Numbered from the stretch's first letter, positions 1-7,595 are shown. The stretch: DNA of 39,321 nt from Patescibacteria group bacterium (GCA_018814765.1 JAHIZJ010000027.1:1-39321); one strand, 5' to 3'. The notes: generated from the letters alone by a model not told the origin. Numbers and translations: made by a program.

Positions 1-225
1 GTTGGTCGGATACCAGACGGTTCTTCTCAGCCAGCAGTTCGTGTGAACGGATGGATTGGAACACTGATTGTGGGTAATGTATTCCGCAATGCAAAAGTGA
101 GAGCACCAGAGGAACAAGATTGGGTAACACGAGCCCAGACCAGAGAAGGGGACATTACGACGACAGAGGTTAAAGCGGTTGCTCAAGCGGCAAGATCAGA
201 ACTGTCTGCGGTTAGTACAAAATAG
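1..225 (+). CDS. C-terminal fragment of an unknown protein (5' end outside the window)
   Basis: The reading frame is open from the first base, so this is the last 74 residues of a longer protein whose start lies upstream. It is a short glycine/valine-containing stretch (NGWIGTLIVGNVF) followed by a charged tail. I recognise no domain and propose no function. A Rho-independent terminator follows the stop codon within about 25 bases, which supports this being a true gene end. An internal ATG at 43 exists but has no convincing ribosome binding site, so a start there is unlikely. Confidence 0.6.
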   Translation, partial: VGRIPDGSSQPAVRVNGWIGTLIVGNVFRNAKVRAPEEQDWVTRAQTREGDITTTEVKAVAQAARSELSAVSTK

Positions 226-249
226 GATTGGTTCCATGAGGAGTCAGCC

Positions 250-278
250 TGAGCCGGTTATATATCGGCTCCTTTTTT
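250..278 (+). terminator. Rho-independent terminator
   Basis: GAGCCG and CGGCTC pair across a nine-base AT loop and are followed by CTTTTTT. It closes the partial gene at the left edge. Confidence 0.8.
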
Positions 279-309
279 ATATCCACCACTTTACAGGGGG
301 GCCTTCTTC

Positions 310-1078
310 TCCAAGACCTAACTTTAGTTGGGGTTGTATAGCTTTAGCTATCAAAGCTTACAAATGGTTATATATCCATCAGCATCTTCATTGGATTGTA
401 TTACGCTTCGTACCAGTGTCTTAGCCTGATCAATTCCGTGTTTTTTTGAAAAATCATAAAAACTACAGAATGGATAATTCAGTAAATCATCAAATCTACT
501 TACTTCACGATGTTTAAGTGGATTTCCTATTATATATCTAGATATCTTCCAGTTAATTACTTCTGAATCAATTCGTCTAGAGTGGAAACTCTGCCAAAAA
601 TGTTCATATGGTTTAGGGAATAATTTCCGATAGTCATATGATGTTCCTCCGTGTAGAAATTGACGGATTTTCGGAATTAGATTATTTGAATTTAATCTGA
701 ACTTAAGATGGTAATGATTCATTGAAATTGAAAAGACTATGTAATCCATTTCAAATTTATTTCGAAGCCCATCAATTCTATTTAGAATAATCTGTTTTTG
801 ATTTTCTTCTCTAAAATACGGATAGTGGATATACGTTGTTCCTGTTAAAAAATAGATGGCGCTATTGGACATATAGATCTCCTATATCTCTCCTGCCATC
901 TTATGAATTGAGAATATATTTATATAGTGAATGTGTCAAGCTTTATATAACTGAGAAGGGCTTAATCTTAGCTACACCCGGACTGAAGTCCTCTTCACCG
1001 GCGTTAAAACGCCGTCTTGGAAGGAAGTGCTTTTCCCAAAGACCTCGCTTTAACGGGGTTTGTATAGCTTTAGCTGTC
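310..1078. mobile_element. RAYT/IS200-like element bounded by structured direct repeats
   Basis: A Y1 transposase gene lies between two imperfect direct repeats of about 43 bases (310-352 and 1035-1078). Both share the sequence tgtatagctttagct, and both begin with a small hairpin whose stem bases differ but still pair (CCTAAC/GTTGGG on the left, CCTCG/CGGGG on the right). Compensatory change suggests the fold is what is kept. The right flank also has a GGCGTT/AACGCC hairpin near 1000-1013. This resembles REP-type ends used by RAYT transposases; exact element ends are inferred. Confidence 0.55.
351..872 (-). CDS. REP-associated tyrosine transposase (RAYT, Y1 transposase family)
   Basis: Predicted single-strand DNA transposase of the TnpA-REP type, 173 residues, the usual size for this family. 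The HUH metal-binding motif is visible as NHYH (His53 and His55). The later segment with HFWQSFHSR and the ISRYIIGNPL block are typical RAYT signatures; the nucleophilic tyrosine is probably one of those around residues 79-89. The stop codon lies in the left flanking repeat, so gene and repeat overlap. Such proteins nick and join REP hairpins; the substrate here is presumably the structured repeats on either side. The MNHYH spelling departs from the common PNHxH, so activity is uncertain. Confidence 0.75.
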   Translation of the reverse strand: MSNSAIYFLTGTTYIHYPYFREENQKQIILNRIDGLRNKFEMDYIVFSISMNHYHLKFRLNSNNLIPKIRQFLHGGTSYDYRKLFPKPYEHFWQSFHSRRIDSEVINWKISRYIIGNPLKHREVSRFDDLLNYPFCSFYDFSKKHGIDQAKTLVRSVIQSNEDADGYITICKL

Positions 1079-1153
1079 TTTAGAGTGCCCGACATAGATT
1101 GAAATTATCAAAGTATAGTGATATATTAGAAGCACATTATTAACGACAAAGCC

Positions 1154-1888
1154 ATGCCAATTGATTACCCCCCTCCCGATGAGGGAGGACCTGACAAAGA
1201 AATTAGAAATGCTCTTTGGAAGGGAATAATTCAGAAAACAATCGGAGCAGCTATTATTCTCCTGGTATTTGGTATGGTCTGGTGGTATTTCAGTTTAGAC
1301 GAAACGAGCAACGAAAACACTAACCAAGCTACAACGAATACTAATACCACTGAAGTAGTTACAGGTCCGACCGTAACAGAAATAAAAAACAAATTCGGCG
1401 ATGAGTTTAATTTTTCGCTACAAAACAATGTCGAAGGGCGAAATAGTTGGCTTGGTTTAAATGGAACTGACTATATTCAAATCTTCAGTGATGAAGAAGA
1501 GATCGAGCAAGTCTCATATGTTTTTTCAATTGGGGCTGATGGTAAGCTAACTGACCTGCAATTAGATCTTGCCCGACAAATTGCCGAAGCTTCTGTGAAC
1601 CATGGATATGCTGATTGGGTAATGGAACAATTCGACGAATATGTACCAGACAAAGACTACACCACTTTTAAAGTTGAAGAAAATTTCAATGACTATTCAT
1701 ACTATGGAAGAATAAGATGCGATGAAATTAGCAATACTCGATTCTGTAGTACAACTATTCGTTGGCCAGCGCCTGTATTAAGAGCGCAACCAACCGATGA
1801 TTCAGTGTTTAACTTTGAATATATAGGTGAGAGTGAAGAAAATGAAGAACTGGAGCCAGTAGAATCGCCTGAGGGAACATTTTTCTAA
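1154..1888 (+). CDS. Membrane-anchored protein of unknown function
   Basis: 244 residues. A short acidic, proline-rich cytoplasmic start is followed by one hydrophobic segment (about residues 30-50, AAIILLVFGMVWWYF), then a Thr/Asn-rich linker (about 52-75) and a soluble outside domain with two cysteines close together (RCDEISNTRFC), which could form a disulfide. The tail is rich in glutamate. No family recognised. The topology, with one N-terminal anchor, a low-complexity linker and a globular domain, is common for Patescibacteria surface proteins. No good Shine-Dalgarno sequence precedes the ATG. A terminator follows the stop codon. Confidence 0.7.
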   Translation: MPIDYPPPDEGGPDKEIRNALWKGIIQKTIGAAIILLVFGMVWWYFSLDETSNENTNQATTNTNTTEVVTGPTVTEIKNKFGDEFNFSLQNNVEGRNSWLGLNGTDYIQIFSDEEEIEQVSYVFSIGADGKLTDLQLDLARQIAEASVNHGYADWVMEQFDEYVPDKDYTTFKVEENFNDYSYYGRIRCDEISNTRFCSTTIRWPAPVLRAQPTDDSVFNFEYIGESEENEELEPVESPEGTFF

Positions 1889-1904
1889 TCACGCAACAAT
1901 AAGA

Positions 1905-1933
1905 AAAGAGCCTCCAGACCGGAGGTTCTTTTT
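1905..1933 (+). terminator. Rho-independent terminator
   Basis: GAGCCTCC pairs with GGAGGTTC across a short loop and is followed by TTTTT. It ends the gene at 1154-1888. Confidence 0.8.
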
Positions 1934-1952
1934 GTATTAAGATGCTTATTAT

Positions 1953-2609
1953 TTATGAATCATAACAGACATATAAACAAGGATCTATCCAGCTGGTAAG
2001 CTCTGGTTCAGAGCCGACATAGCCTAGAAGGTTTATGGTGCTTCCTTTGTGCATTCCCAGGTGGAGGTGTTTACGCTCTCCGTCTGTTTCTATGCTTTTA
2101 TCAGCACCTAGTACACCAACGACTTGGCCAGTTTCCAGCTCGTCATTTATGTTAGCAATACTTGATAATTTTAAATGCCCATAAATTACTATTATGGGCT
2201 CATTGTTCAGTTTGCAGGCCTGGACAGCGACTCCACCGTAGCCACTAACCGTTCTTTTCGAAATTAAGCCTCCAGTACAGATAGCTATGATTGAAACATC
2301 TTGATTAAATTCTTCAGGAAATATTTCAAAATCTGTACCGGTGTGATATCCTTGAAACCGTTCTGGCTGAATGGGGGATGTGCTTGGAGTAATAAAAACA
2401 CCAAACTCTTTGTTTGTTACTCTTTCGCTTGCCCTGTCTAATGGGGGTTTGAGAATATGGTTATTCTTGATATCTATTGGTTCATTCTTAGGTTGTTGAT
2501 CAGCAGTCACCACTAGTTGACTTTCAATAGTACCAGAGTCGTTATTTATAAGAACAAAAATTACGTAAGCAATCATTACAATAAGTACTACCAGAAATAT
2601 TTTTTTCAT
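1953..2609 (-). CDS. Membrane-anchored M23 family (LytM-like) peptidase
   Basis: Predicted zinc metallopeptidase acting on peptidoglycan cross-links or peptides outside the membrane. The start MKKIFLVVL is chosen because it opens directly into a signal-anchor (residues 3-21); an in-frame upstream extension to 2678 has no signal logic. The M23 signature is complete: His89 and Asp93 in HTGTD, His145 in YGHLK, and His181/His183 in HLHLG. The 218-residue length fits one anchor plus one M23 domain. Tandem cysteines near the end (CLYVC) are unusual. It is transcribed towards, and ends near, the converging gene at 1154. A TATACT box lies just upstream of the ATG, so a very short leader is possible. 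Confidence 0.8.
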   Translation of the reverse strand: MKKIFLVVLIVMIAYVIFVLINNDSGTIESQLVVTADQQPKNEPIDIKNNHILKPPLDRASERVTNKEFGVFITPSTSPIQPERFQGYHTGTDFEIFPEEFNQDVSIIAICTGGLISKRTVSGYGGVAVQACKLNNEPIIVIYGHLKLSSIANINDELETGQVVGVLGADKSIETDGERKHLHLGMHKGSTINLLGYVGSEPELTSWIDPCLYVCYDS

Positions 2610-2671
2610 ATGACAAGTATACCAAAAAACGGACCATTGTGGACTATATACATCTGGGGGCATGTATTTAT

Positions 2672-2699
2672 TTAACACTTATATTTATCTATGTAAAAT
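2672..2699 (+). promoter_or_regulatory. Candidate promoter for the short-gene unit at 2764-3203
   Basis: TTAACA and TAAAAT are separated by 16 bases and lie about 65 bases upstream of a strong Shine-Dalgarno site. The match is partial, so this is tentative. Confidence 0.4.
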
Positions 2700-2763
2700 G
2701 AAGCTAGTTCTTTCAAATAGATTGAAGTCAATCGGACAAGAAGTCTAAATAAGGAGGTTTTGG

Positions 2764-2904
2764 GTGAAAGGAACTACCAGAAAAGGGCTAAGAGAGTTGC
2801 TCTCGCCCTTATACTGCCTTGTGGCCGTTTTTTTCAATGGTGGCAATTGTGTTGACTACTCTACTTCTATCCCGGGCCGTTCAGGTTATGACGGGTGCAA
2901 ATGA
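2764..2904 (+). CDS. Very short protein behind a strong ribosome binding site
   Basis: A GTG start follows AAGGAGG at good spacing and opens a 46-residue frame beginning MKGTTRKGLREL with a hydrophobic middle (YCLVAVFF). An overlapping frame read from about 2819 to 3004 has no ribosome binding site, yet it looks more like an exported protein: hydrophobic stretch VAIVLTTLLL, then a Cys-containing tail ending GGRTIVW. A single frameshift near 2800-2820 would join the strong start to that longer tail, giving about 80 residues. I cannot tell which is real; either way this is a small, possibly exported, orphan protein. Confidence 0.4.
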   Translation: MKGTTRKGLRELLSPLYCLVAVFFNGGNCVDYSTSIPGRSGYDGCK

Positions 2905-3065
2905 ATTGTGTACTATACAACTTCAGATTGAGCATCCAGATCGTTACACCTGTGTCGGATTTAACCGCAGGTGTGTTGACGGGGGCAGAACCATTGTCTG
3001 GTAACAAAGCTGGCCTTTCTTGAACTGATCACCCGGAATAGACACCTTAATTTGGAGGTTTCTCG

Positions 3066-3203
3066 ATGATAAGACATGAATTGGACATGATCGGGCCTTA
3101 TGGGTTCATGGTGCCATATGGGATGGACCCAAGGCGCTACTTCCCGTTGCCATTCGGTGGATTCTACTACCGGATGCCCGGTTTGACCATCATCGTATGG
3201 TGA
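3066..3203 (+). CDS. 45-residue aromatic/glycine-rich small protein
   Basis: ATG preceded by TTTGGAGG, a clear ribosome binding site. The peptide is unusually rich in Gly, Pro, Met, Tyr and Phe (for example PYGFMVPYGMDPRRYFPLPF) and ends TIIVW, echoing the RTIVW end of the upstream alternative frame. It is followed at once by a strong terminator, so it is the last gene of a small transcription unit that starts near 2700. No family recognised. Its composition could suit a secreted or membrane-active peptide, but nothing shows that directly. Confidence 0.5.
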   Translation: MIRHELDMIGPYGFMVPYGMDPRRYFPLPFGGFYYRMPGLTIIVW

Positions 3204-3220
3204 TCTCTAACGGACATCAT

Positions 3221-3255
3221 AAACTGATCTTCTCTGAGGGTCAGTTTTTTTATTT
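3221..3255 (+). terminator. Rho-independent terminator
   Basis: AAACTGA pairs with TCAGTTT around an internal loop and runs into T7. It closes the unit of short genes at 2764-3203. Confidence 0.75.
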
Positions 3256-3284
3256 TGCGAAAATATTACCAGGCTGTAAACCCA

Positions 3285-3312
3285 GTAGACGAGATTCCGG
3301 AATCTCGTCTAC
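3285..3312. repeat. 28-bp perfect palindrome
   Basis: Two 14-base arms (GTAGACGAGATTCC and its exact complement) meet with no loop. It sits between two terminators and has no T-run of its own. It may be a palindromic interspersed element or a dyad protein-binding site. Confidence 0.7.
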
Positions 3313-3330
3313 GAAATAGAAATTGATAAT

Positions 3331-3364
3331 AAAAAATAGCGCCTCAATCAGATTGATGAGGCGC
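3331..3364 (-). terminator. Rho-independent terminator for the minus-strand gene at 3372-3620
   Basis: On the minus strand GCGCCTCA pairs with TGAGGCGC and is followed by TATTTTTT. Confidence 0.8.
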
Positions 3365-3371
3365 TTGATCA

Positions 3372-3620
3372 CTACCATGTGCTGCGTCGACTACTGTCCA
3401 CGATATTGACGTTTTTCCGCAGCCACCTTGTGTGTCTTGGTTTGTCGGCTTTACGTCCCTGTTGGACCCAGAGAGTAACCGGCACATGGCTAGATTCACA
3501 CGGGAAGATCTCTTCTGGATTGTTAGGATCCTTACGAACCTCTCCCACCAGCCCACTCTTGGTGTTTTGCAGATCCATGCCGGGCTTGAGTATGTCTTGG
3601 GTTACCTGTGTGTCTGCCAT
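3372..3620 (-). CDS. Small hypothetical protein
   Basis: 82 residues starting MADTQVTQDILKPGM. This start is chosen because GAAGG lies about 10 bases upstream; the frame extends further to 3740 but those extra codons have no ribosome binding site and would run through the probable promoter (3680-3707). The middle (KPGMDLQNTKSGLVGEV) followed by VPVTLWV reads like a small beta-barrel of the SH3 or KOW sort, but this is only an impression. The tail is basic. Promoter, ribosome site and terminator together make it a complete single-gene unit. Confidence 0.55.
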   Translation of the reverse strand: MADTQVTQDILKPGMDLQNTKSGLVGEVRKDPNNPEEIFPCESSHVPVTLWVQQGRKADKPRHTRWLRKNVNIVDSSRRSTW

Positions 3621-3679
3621 AGTTTCTATACCTTCGTTTTGTGTTGCAGCCATTGGTCGACAAAAAAGCGAGTAGAGAA

Positions 3680-3707
3680 ACTTTATCATAAGCAGATTGC
3701 TTATCAA
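3680..3707 (-). promoter_or_regulatory. Candidate promoter for the gene at 3372-3620
   Basis: On the minus strand TTGATA and TAAAGT are separated by 16 bases, about 60 bases before the chosen start. Confidence 0.45.
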
Positions 3708-3801
3708 GACCTTTCTGGTTAACTGATTTATAATAAACAAGTCAGACGTGGAAGACTGACTAGCTGATAAAGAAAACCTCGCTTATCAGACAGGTTCAGT
3801 C

Positions 3802-3830
3802 TTGACAGCCAATCATAAAGCGGGTATACA
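3802..3830 (+). promoter_or_regulatory. Promoter for the gene at 3884-4261
   Basis: TTGACA, 17-base spacer, TATACA; a near-consensus housekeeping promoter about 50 bases upstream of the start. Confidence 0.75.
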
Positions 3831-3883
3831 GTAAGTAAGTACTTTTGTTACGAGGGAGGTTGGACGATAACGGAGGATCAACG

Positions 3884-4261
3884 ATGAGACATTTGCTCGT
3901 TATATTGTCATGCATGCTGATTATGGTGGCTGTAGCGCCAAATCAGTGTAGCGGGTGTCAGGAGGGCGCAGTCCTTATTGTAACTAGCCCAGAGAAGGTG
4001 GACATTACTGTTGACAGAGAGGAGAGGAGCAAGAGAGTACGGCTAACCTTTTCTATTGTCGAGGCAGGGCCAGTCAATCTGGATATCGGATGGATATCAA
4101 GATATTGTCTCGACTTTAACGGGGTAGTCATGATTTTCGACAAGAAATGGTTTGAAGTTGGCACGTACGAGTTGTTCGTTGATTTGCCTGATCCGCATGC
4201 GGACAACTATTACGTGTTTAATCTGGTCGTTAATGGCCAGTTGATTCAAGCTGATCTTTAG
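3884..4261 (+). CDS. Small exported or lipoprotein-like protein
   Basis: 125 residues starting MRHLLVILSCMLIMVAVAP; the ATG is preceded by CGGAGGA, whereas the longer frame from 3845 has no such site. The N-terminus is a signal peptide whose hydrophobic core ends near residue 18; the cysteines in NQCSGC just after it might be lipidated, although the preceding residues are not a classic lipobox. The rest alternates like an all-beta domain (VRLTFSIVEAGPVNLDI, TYELFVDLP) and may be Ig-like. It has its own promoter and terminator. No family recognised. Confidence 0.6.
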   Translation: MRHLLVILSCMLIMVAVAPNQCSGCQEGAVLIVTSPEKVDITVDREERSKRVRLTFSIVEAGPVNLDIGWISRYCLDFNGVVMIFDKKWFEVGTYELFVDLPDPHADNYYVFNLVVNGQLIQADL

Positions 4262-4276
4262 GAACAACCTAAACAA

Positions 4277-4314
4277 TACCACCGTCACTATGAATTAGTT
4301 GGCGGTGTTTTTTT
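4277..4314 (+). terminator. Rho-independent terminator
   Basis: CACCG pairs with CGGTG across an imperfect stem and is followed by T7. It ends the gene at 3884-4261. Confidence 0.7.
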
Positions 4315-4330
4315 GTTATGAAAATAATAT

Positions 4331-4363
4331 AAAAAAGGCCCTGTCCAAAGAATCAGACAGGGC
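4331..4363 (-). terminator. Rho-independent terminator for the gene at 4371-5129
   Basis: On the minus strand GCCCTGTC pairs with GACAGGGC and runs into CCTTTTTT. Confidence 0.85.
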
Positions 4364-4370
4364 AAAGGAA

Positions 4371-5129
4371 CTAGTCAGTAGGGGTAACCGGGATGGCGGT
4401 GGACCATTCGGGAGACTGGTATTCGCGACCACCCACGCTTGGTTCATGCTCTACTGTTGAGCCTAGATCGACCAGATCTGGGTCTGATGCCACCACAGAC
4501 ACCTCTTTGGCTGTTAGTTCGTAATGATTGATTGCTTCACAGGCTTTGAGAATTCGCGTTACGAACCCATGAAGACTACGGTAGTTTTCAGATGCTCCAC
4601 GTAATCTCCCCAGAGCTTTCTCGAGACGTCTTAGGCCAGTCCTGAGACTGCTGGCCTCTTGATAAAAACGAGCACGACCTCGAACCACGGACTGATGATA
4701 AGTTAGCGCTTCTCCAAGGCCACTATTACCCGCTGCCCAGAGCCAGAAGAGCTCTTGAAGCTCCTCTGGAAATTCAGTATTCTGTAGCTCCAACCTTCCA
4801 TGCATGACAGGGAATGTGCACTTGTAATCCCAGTCCGTACATGGATCAGGGCAGGATTCGGTATTGAGGCGAACTGTTCTTATTCGTCCGTCTACTTTTA
4901 CCAGCACCACTAGACGAGGGTCCTTTTTAGCGTGCTTGATCCAAAAAGGGTTTGGCTCGCTGATGTACATGACATGACGATTTAGTAAGCTACAGCGATG
5001 GTTTTTGTAGCCCTTGAGAGCCATAACCATGTTCCGCCAGATGCCGGAAATCTTATACTTGCCGAACAAGTAGAGAATGGCGGTCACTGGCCAGATCGTA
5101 TTGGTCCAGCACTTAGGTATAACCTTCAT
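4371..5129 (-). CDS. Hypothetical protein with structured leader and operator-like promoter
   Basis: 252 residues; the start is well supported by AAGGAG nine bases upstream. The N-terminal part is basic and may hold a weakly hydrophobic segment (VTAILYLFG). A middle portion has two close cysteines (CPDPC) and another in YKC. A long helical region (about 140-200) is rich in Arg, Leu and Ala and may form a coiled coil. The tail is acidic. I recognise no family. The gene stands alone between a terminator and a promoter that contains a perfect inverted repeat, which suggests it is specifically regulated. Confidence 0.6.
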   Translation of the reverse strand: MKVIPKCWTNTIWPVTAILYLFGKYKISGIWRNMVMALKGYKNHRCSLLNRHVMYISEPNPFWIKHAKKDPRLVVLVKVDGRIRTVRLNTESCPDPCTDWDYKCTFPVMHGRLELQNTEFPEELQELFWLWAAGNSGLGEALTYHQSVVRGRARFYQEASSLRTGLRRLEKALGRLRGASENYRSLHGFVTRILKACEAINHYELTAKEVSVVASDPDLVDLGSTVEHEPSVGGREYQSPEWSTAIPVTPTD

Positions 5130-5139
5130 ACTATATCTC

Positions 5140-5276
5140 CTTATTATCTATCGCACTCTGTCATTCAGATGCCTAAGCATCCTTTGCAGCCGGGGATAGA
5201 CGGAGGGAGACTGTCTCTGGCAGTTAGCAATGTGGACAAATATTGACCACAAACCTGTTTTAGGCAGAGACAGGGT
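5140..5276 (-). promoter_or_regulatory. Structured 5' leader of the gene at 4371-5129
   Basis: About 140 transcribed bases precede the start codon. CTGTCTCTG near the 5' end is exactly complementary to CAGAGACAG about 60 bases later, forming a long-range 9-bp stem. Further small hairpins follow. No known riboswitch class is recognised. With the promoter this accounts for the gene-free stretch 5130-5444. Confidence 0.45.
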
Positions 5277-5305
5277 ACTATATCACTAACTGATATAGTT
5301 GTCAA
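5277..5305 (-). promoter_or_regulatory. Consensus promoter overlapped by a palindromic operator
   Basis: On the minus strand TTGACA, 17 bases, TATAGT. The spacer and -10 box together form a perfect 9-5-9 inverted repeat (ACTATATCA / TGATATAGT, 5277-5299). A dimeric repressor bound here would block RNA polymerase. The cognate regulator is not identifiable in the window. Confidence 0.75.
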
Positions 5306-5444
5306 TAGACATACGACCTACTTGTAAATATTGAATAATGGAATTTATTGTTCATTTTACTAGCTGTCGTTTATTAAATCTCAAGAATATTGGGCAGGTG
5401 CTTGACTTAATGATGTTTTTAAATAGTATATGACTAATGGAGCC

Positions 5445-6257
5445 CTAGTCGCTTTTATTGAAGAGAAAAACTCCAAAGGTTACCATAATGACACCGAACA
5501 CCGATACTATCAATAAATCAGTCCAGAGGTTTACCTGGTGACCAAATAAGTCAATACTCAATAAATCGATTACTTGAGTAGGGGTGTCCATGAATTTAAA
5601 AGATACTTGGCGTACCAGATCGATAGCATAAGAGGCGGGATTAATCTTTGATAAGATATCCATCCAATTGGGCAGGTTTGACAAGGGGAACATGGCGCCA
5701 GAAAGAAAAAACATTGGCATCATGATAAAGTTCATTATCATCTGGAAACCCTCGGCTGATTTCATACGTGATGCCACAACCAGACCGATAGACGTCAGGG
5801 CTATTGAAGCAATAAACATGACCGGTAGCATGGCCAGAACTAATCCGAGTGAAAGCTTTATACCGACAATCGGGGACAATAAGATCATTATAGTACCCTG
5901 GATCATAGCTGTGGTAGATCCGCCGAGTATTTTACCGAGAGCTATGGAGACGCGTGAAACTGGAGCAACCAATATTTCTTTCAAGAAGCCGAATTGACGA
6001 TCAGTTACTATCGACATGACCGAAAATATTGAAGTAAACAATATGGACATACCGATTACGCCCGGAAAAAGAAACTGGATAAAGTCGAATCCAGCCTGTC
6101 CTCCGCCAATGGCAAAAGCTGATTTCATCCCCGAGCCGAAAAGCACCAGCCAGATAAGTGGCATGGCTAGAGATGATATAAGCCGGGGCTTAGTGCGCCA
6201 ATAGCGGATCATTTCTCTTAGCCAGATAATATATATTTCTTTAAATAATTTTTTCAT
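5445..6257 (-). CDS. ABC-2 type transporter permease
   Basis: Membrane half of an exporter of the DrrB/NodJ sort, 270 residues with about six hydrophobic segments and the charged N-terminal WLREMIRYWRTKPRL typical of ABC-2 permeases. The FLKEILVAPVSR motif after the second membrane segment is the conserved coupling region of this family. It follows the ATPase gene by one base, so the two are co-translated. Substrate cannot be predicted; relatives export drugs, lipids or polysaccharides. The gene ends with NKSD just after the last membrane segment. Confidence 0.9.
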   Translation of the reverse strand: MKKLFKEIYIIWLREMIRYWRTKPRLISSLAMPLIWLVLFGSGMKSAFAIGGGQAGFDFIQFLFPGVIGMSILFTSIFSVMSIVTDRQFGFLKEILVAPVSRVSIALGKILGGSTTAMIQGTIMILLSPIVGIKLSLGLVLAMLPVMFIASIALTSIGLVVASRMKSAEGFQMIMNFIMMPMFFLSGAMFPLSNLPNWMDILSKINPASYAIDLVRQVSFKFMDTPTQVIDLLSIDLFGHQVNLWTDLLIVSVFGVIMVTFGVFLFNKSD

Positions 6258-6258
6258 A

Positions 6259-7233
6259 TTAATGTCTTATTCTCATTTTATAGAATTTTTTTGCTTTATC
6301 GTACGTTGAAGCTTCTTCATCTCTGATTTCACGGCCGGTCAGCTTTAGGAAAACGTCGTTTAGGGTAGGCTTTCGCAGATCAACACTTTTTACTTTCATG
6401 GACAAGCCACGAAAAAGTAGGGGTATGAATTCCTCGCCTGTCTCTTTTGTAATTAGTAATCCATCATCTTTTTTATTAACCTCAAGACCGAATTTATTTT
6501 TTATTTCTTGAGTTGCCTGATCGTTGTTGTCAGTAATTAAGGTAATAACATCGCCCCCAATCATATCTTTCAGTTTTTTCGGAGTATCAATAGCAATTAT
6601 TTCACCTTTATCCATAATAGCTATTCTATCGCAGTATTCAGCCTCATCCATGTAATGAGTGGTCATAAACATAGTTATGTCTTCTTTTTGTCTTAATTGC
6701 ATGATATATTCCCAGATACGGTTTCTGGTTTGCGGATCCAGACCAATTGTCGGCTCATCCAGAAAGAGAACCTTCGGATAATGTAATAAACCACGAGCTA
6801 TTTCCAGACGTCTTTTCATGCCGCCGGAGAAAGTCTCTACCAGATCCTTTTTTCTAACAGCCAAGTCAAGCAACCCTAACATGTTATCAATCCGCTGGTC
6901 CATTTTTTCGCCTGATTCTCCGTATAGCCAGGCATGAAATTTTAAGTTTTCCTTGGCTGTCAGCTTGTCATCCAGCGAAGGATCCTGAAAAATCAGGCCG
7001 ATAGATGAGCGTACTTTGTCTTTGTCTTTCACTGCATTAAAGCCGTTTATTAGAGCTTGTCCGGATGTGGGCTTAAGAAGAGTGGTTAGCATGTTTATAG
7101 TGGTCGTTTTACCGGCGCCATTTGGTCCGAGAAATCCAAAAATCTCCCCCCTGTTGACTTCAAAGGATACATTGTTGACCGCTGTTAAATCTTTAAACTT
7201 TCTGGTTAATCCTTTAACTTCAATAATACTCAT
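6259..7233 (-). CDS. ABC transporter ATP-binding protein (DrrA/CcmA-like)
   Basis: ATPase partner of the downstream permease, 324 residues. Walker A GPNGAGKTT is at 36-44, signature ETFSGGMKRRLEIARGL near 139, Walker B KVLFLDEPTIGLDP after it, and the H-loop TTHYMDEAE near 190. The extra C-terminal domain (about 225-310), including the LRKPTLNDVFLKLTGRE block, is characteristic of daunorubicin-resistance type ATPases. It hydrolyses ATP on the inner face of the membrane to drive export. The ATPase-permease order is the usual one for this family. Confidence 0.92.
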   Translation of the reverse strand: MSIIEVKGLTRKFKDLTAVNNVSFEVNRGEIFGFLGPNGAGKTTTINMLTTLLKPTSGQALINGFNAVKDKDKVRSSIGLIFQDPSLDDKLTAKENLKFHAWLYGESGEKMDQRIDNMLGLLDLAVRKKDLVETFSGGMKRRLEIARGLLHYPKVLFLDEPTIGLDPQTRNRIWEYIMQLRQKEDITMFMTTHYMDEAEYCDRIAIMDKGEIIAIDTPKKLKDMIGGDVITLITDNNDQATQEIKNKFGLEVNKKDDGLLITKETGEEFIPLLFRGLSMKVKSVDLRKPTLNDVFLKLTGREIRDEEASTYDKAKKFYKMRIRH

Positions 7234-7328
7234 ATGCTTATTTACTATGCTTCTTAATGTTTTTTTTCATAATATTCATAAAATAAGAATTTTAAAAAAT
7301 CATTCATATATAGGGAACGACTCCCTGA

Positions 7329-7401
7329 TGGGGTGGTAGATGGACCCAGTACCACTCACTTCGTTCGGGTACTGGGTGAAAAACCACAACCGCCGGTACC
7401 A
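7329..7401 (-). pseudogene. Broken tRNA-His 3' half with a palindromic insert
   Basis: Bases 7329-7343 resemble the acceptor/T-arm end of the intact tRNA-His at 7444, and 7383-7401 match its anticodon 3' stem and variable region almost exactly. Between them a perfect 10-bp hairpin (ACCCAGTACC / GGTACTGGGT, 7344-7377) replaces the T-arm. The 5' half is missing here; a matching broken 5' half lies on the other side of the intact tRNA. Confidence 0.6.
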
Positions 7402-7443
7402 CCCAGTCCCGCCAAGCAAGCTGGTTGATTAGGAAACGATGTC

Positions 7444-7519
7444 TGGGGTGGCCGATGGGGCTCGAACCCACAACCGCCGGTACCACAAACCGGTGCTCTA
7501 CCATTGAGCTACGGCCACC
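7444..7519 (-). tRNA. tRNA-His (GTG anticodon)
   Basis: A full cloverleaf folds on the minus strand: acceptor GTGGCCG/CGGCCAC, D-stem GCTC/GAGC, anticodon stem CCGGT/ACCGG with loop TTGTGGT (anticodon GTG), and T-stem GTGGG/CCCAT with loop TTCGAGC. The discriminator is C, matched by the extra G(-1) typical of tRNA-His, and CCA is encoded. It is flanked by broken partial copies of itself. Confidence 0.95.
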
Positions 7520-7595
7520 CCAGACATAACTTCTTTATTATATTCATATTTAATAATGCACATACTTTTATTTTGGCTTGGCGAGCGGGGCGGGG

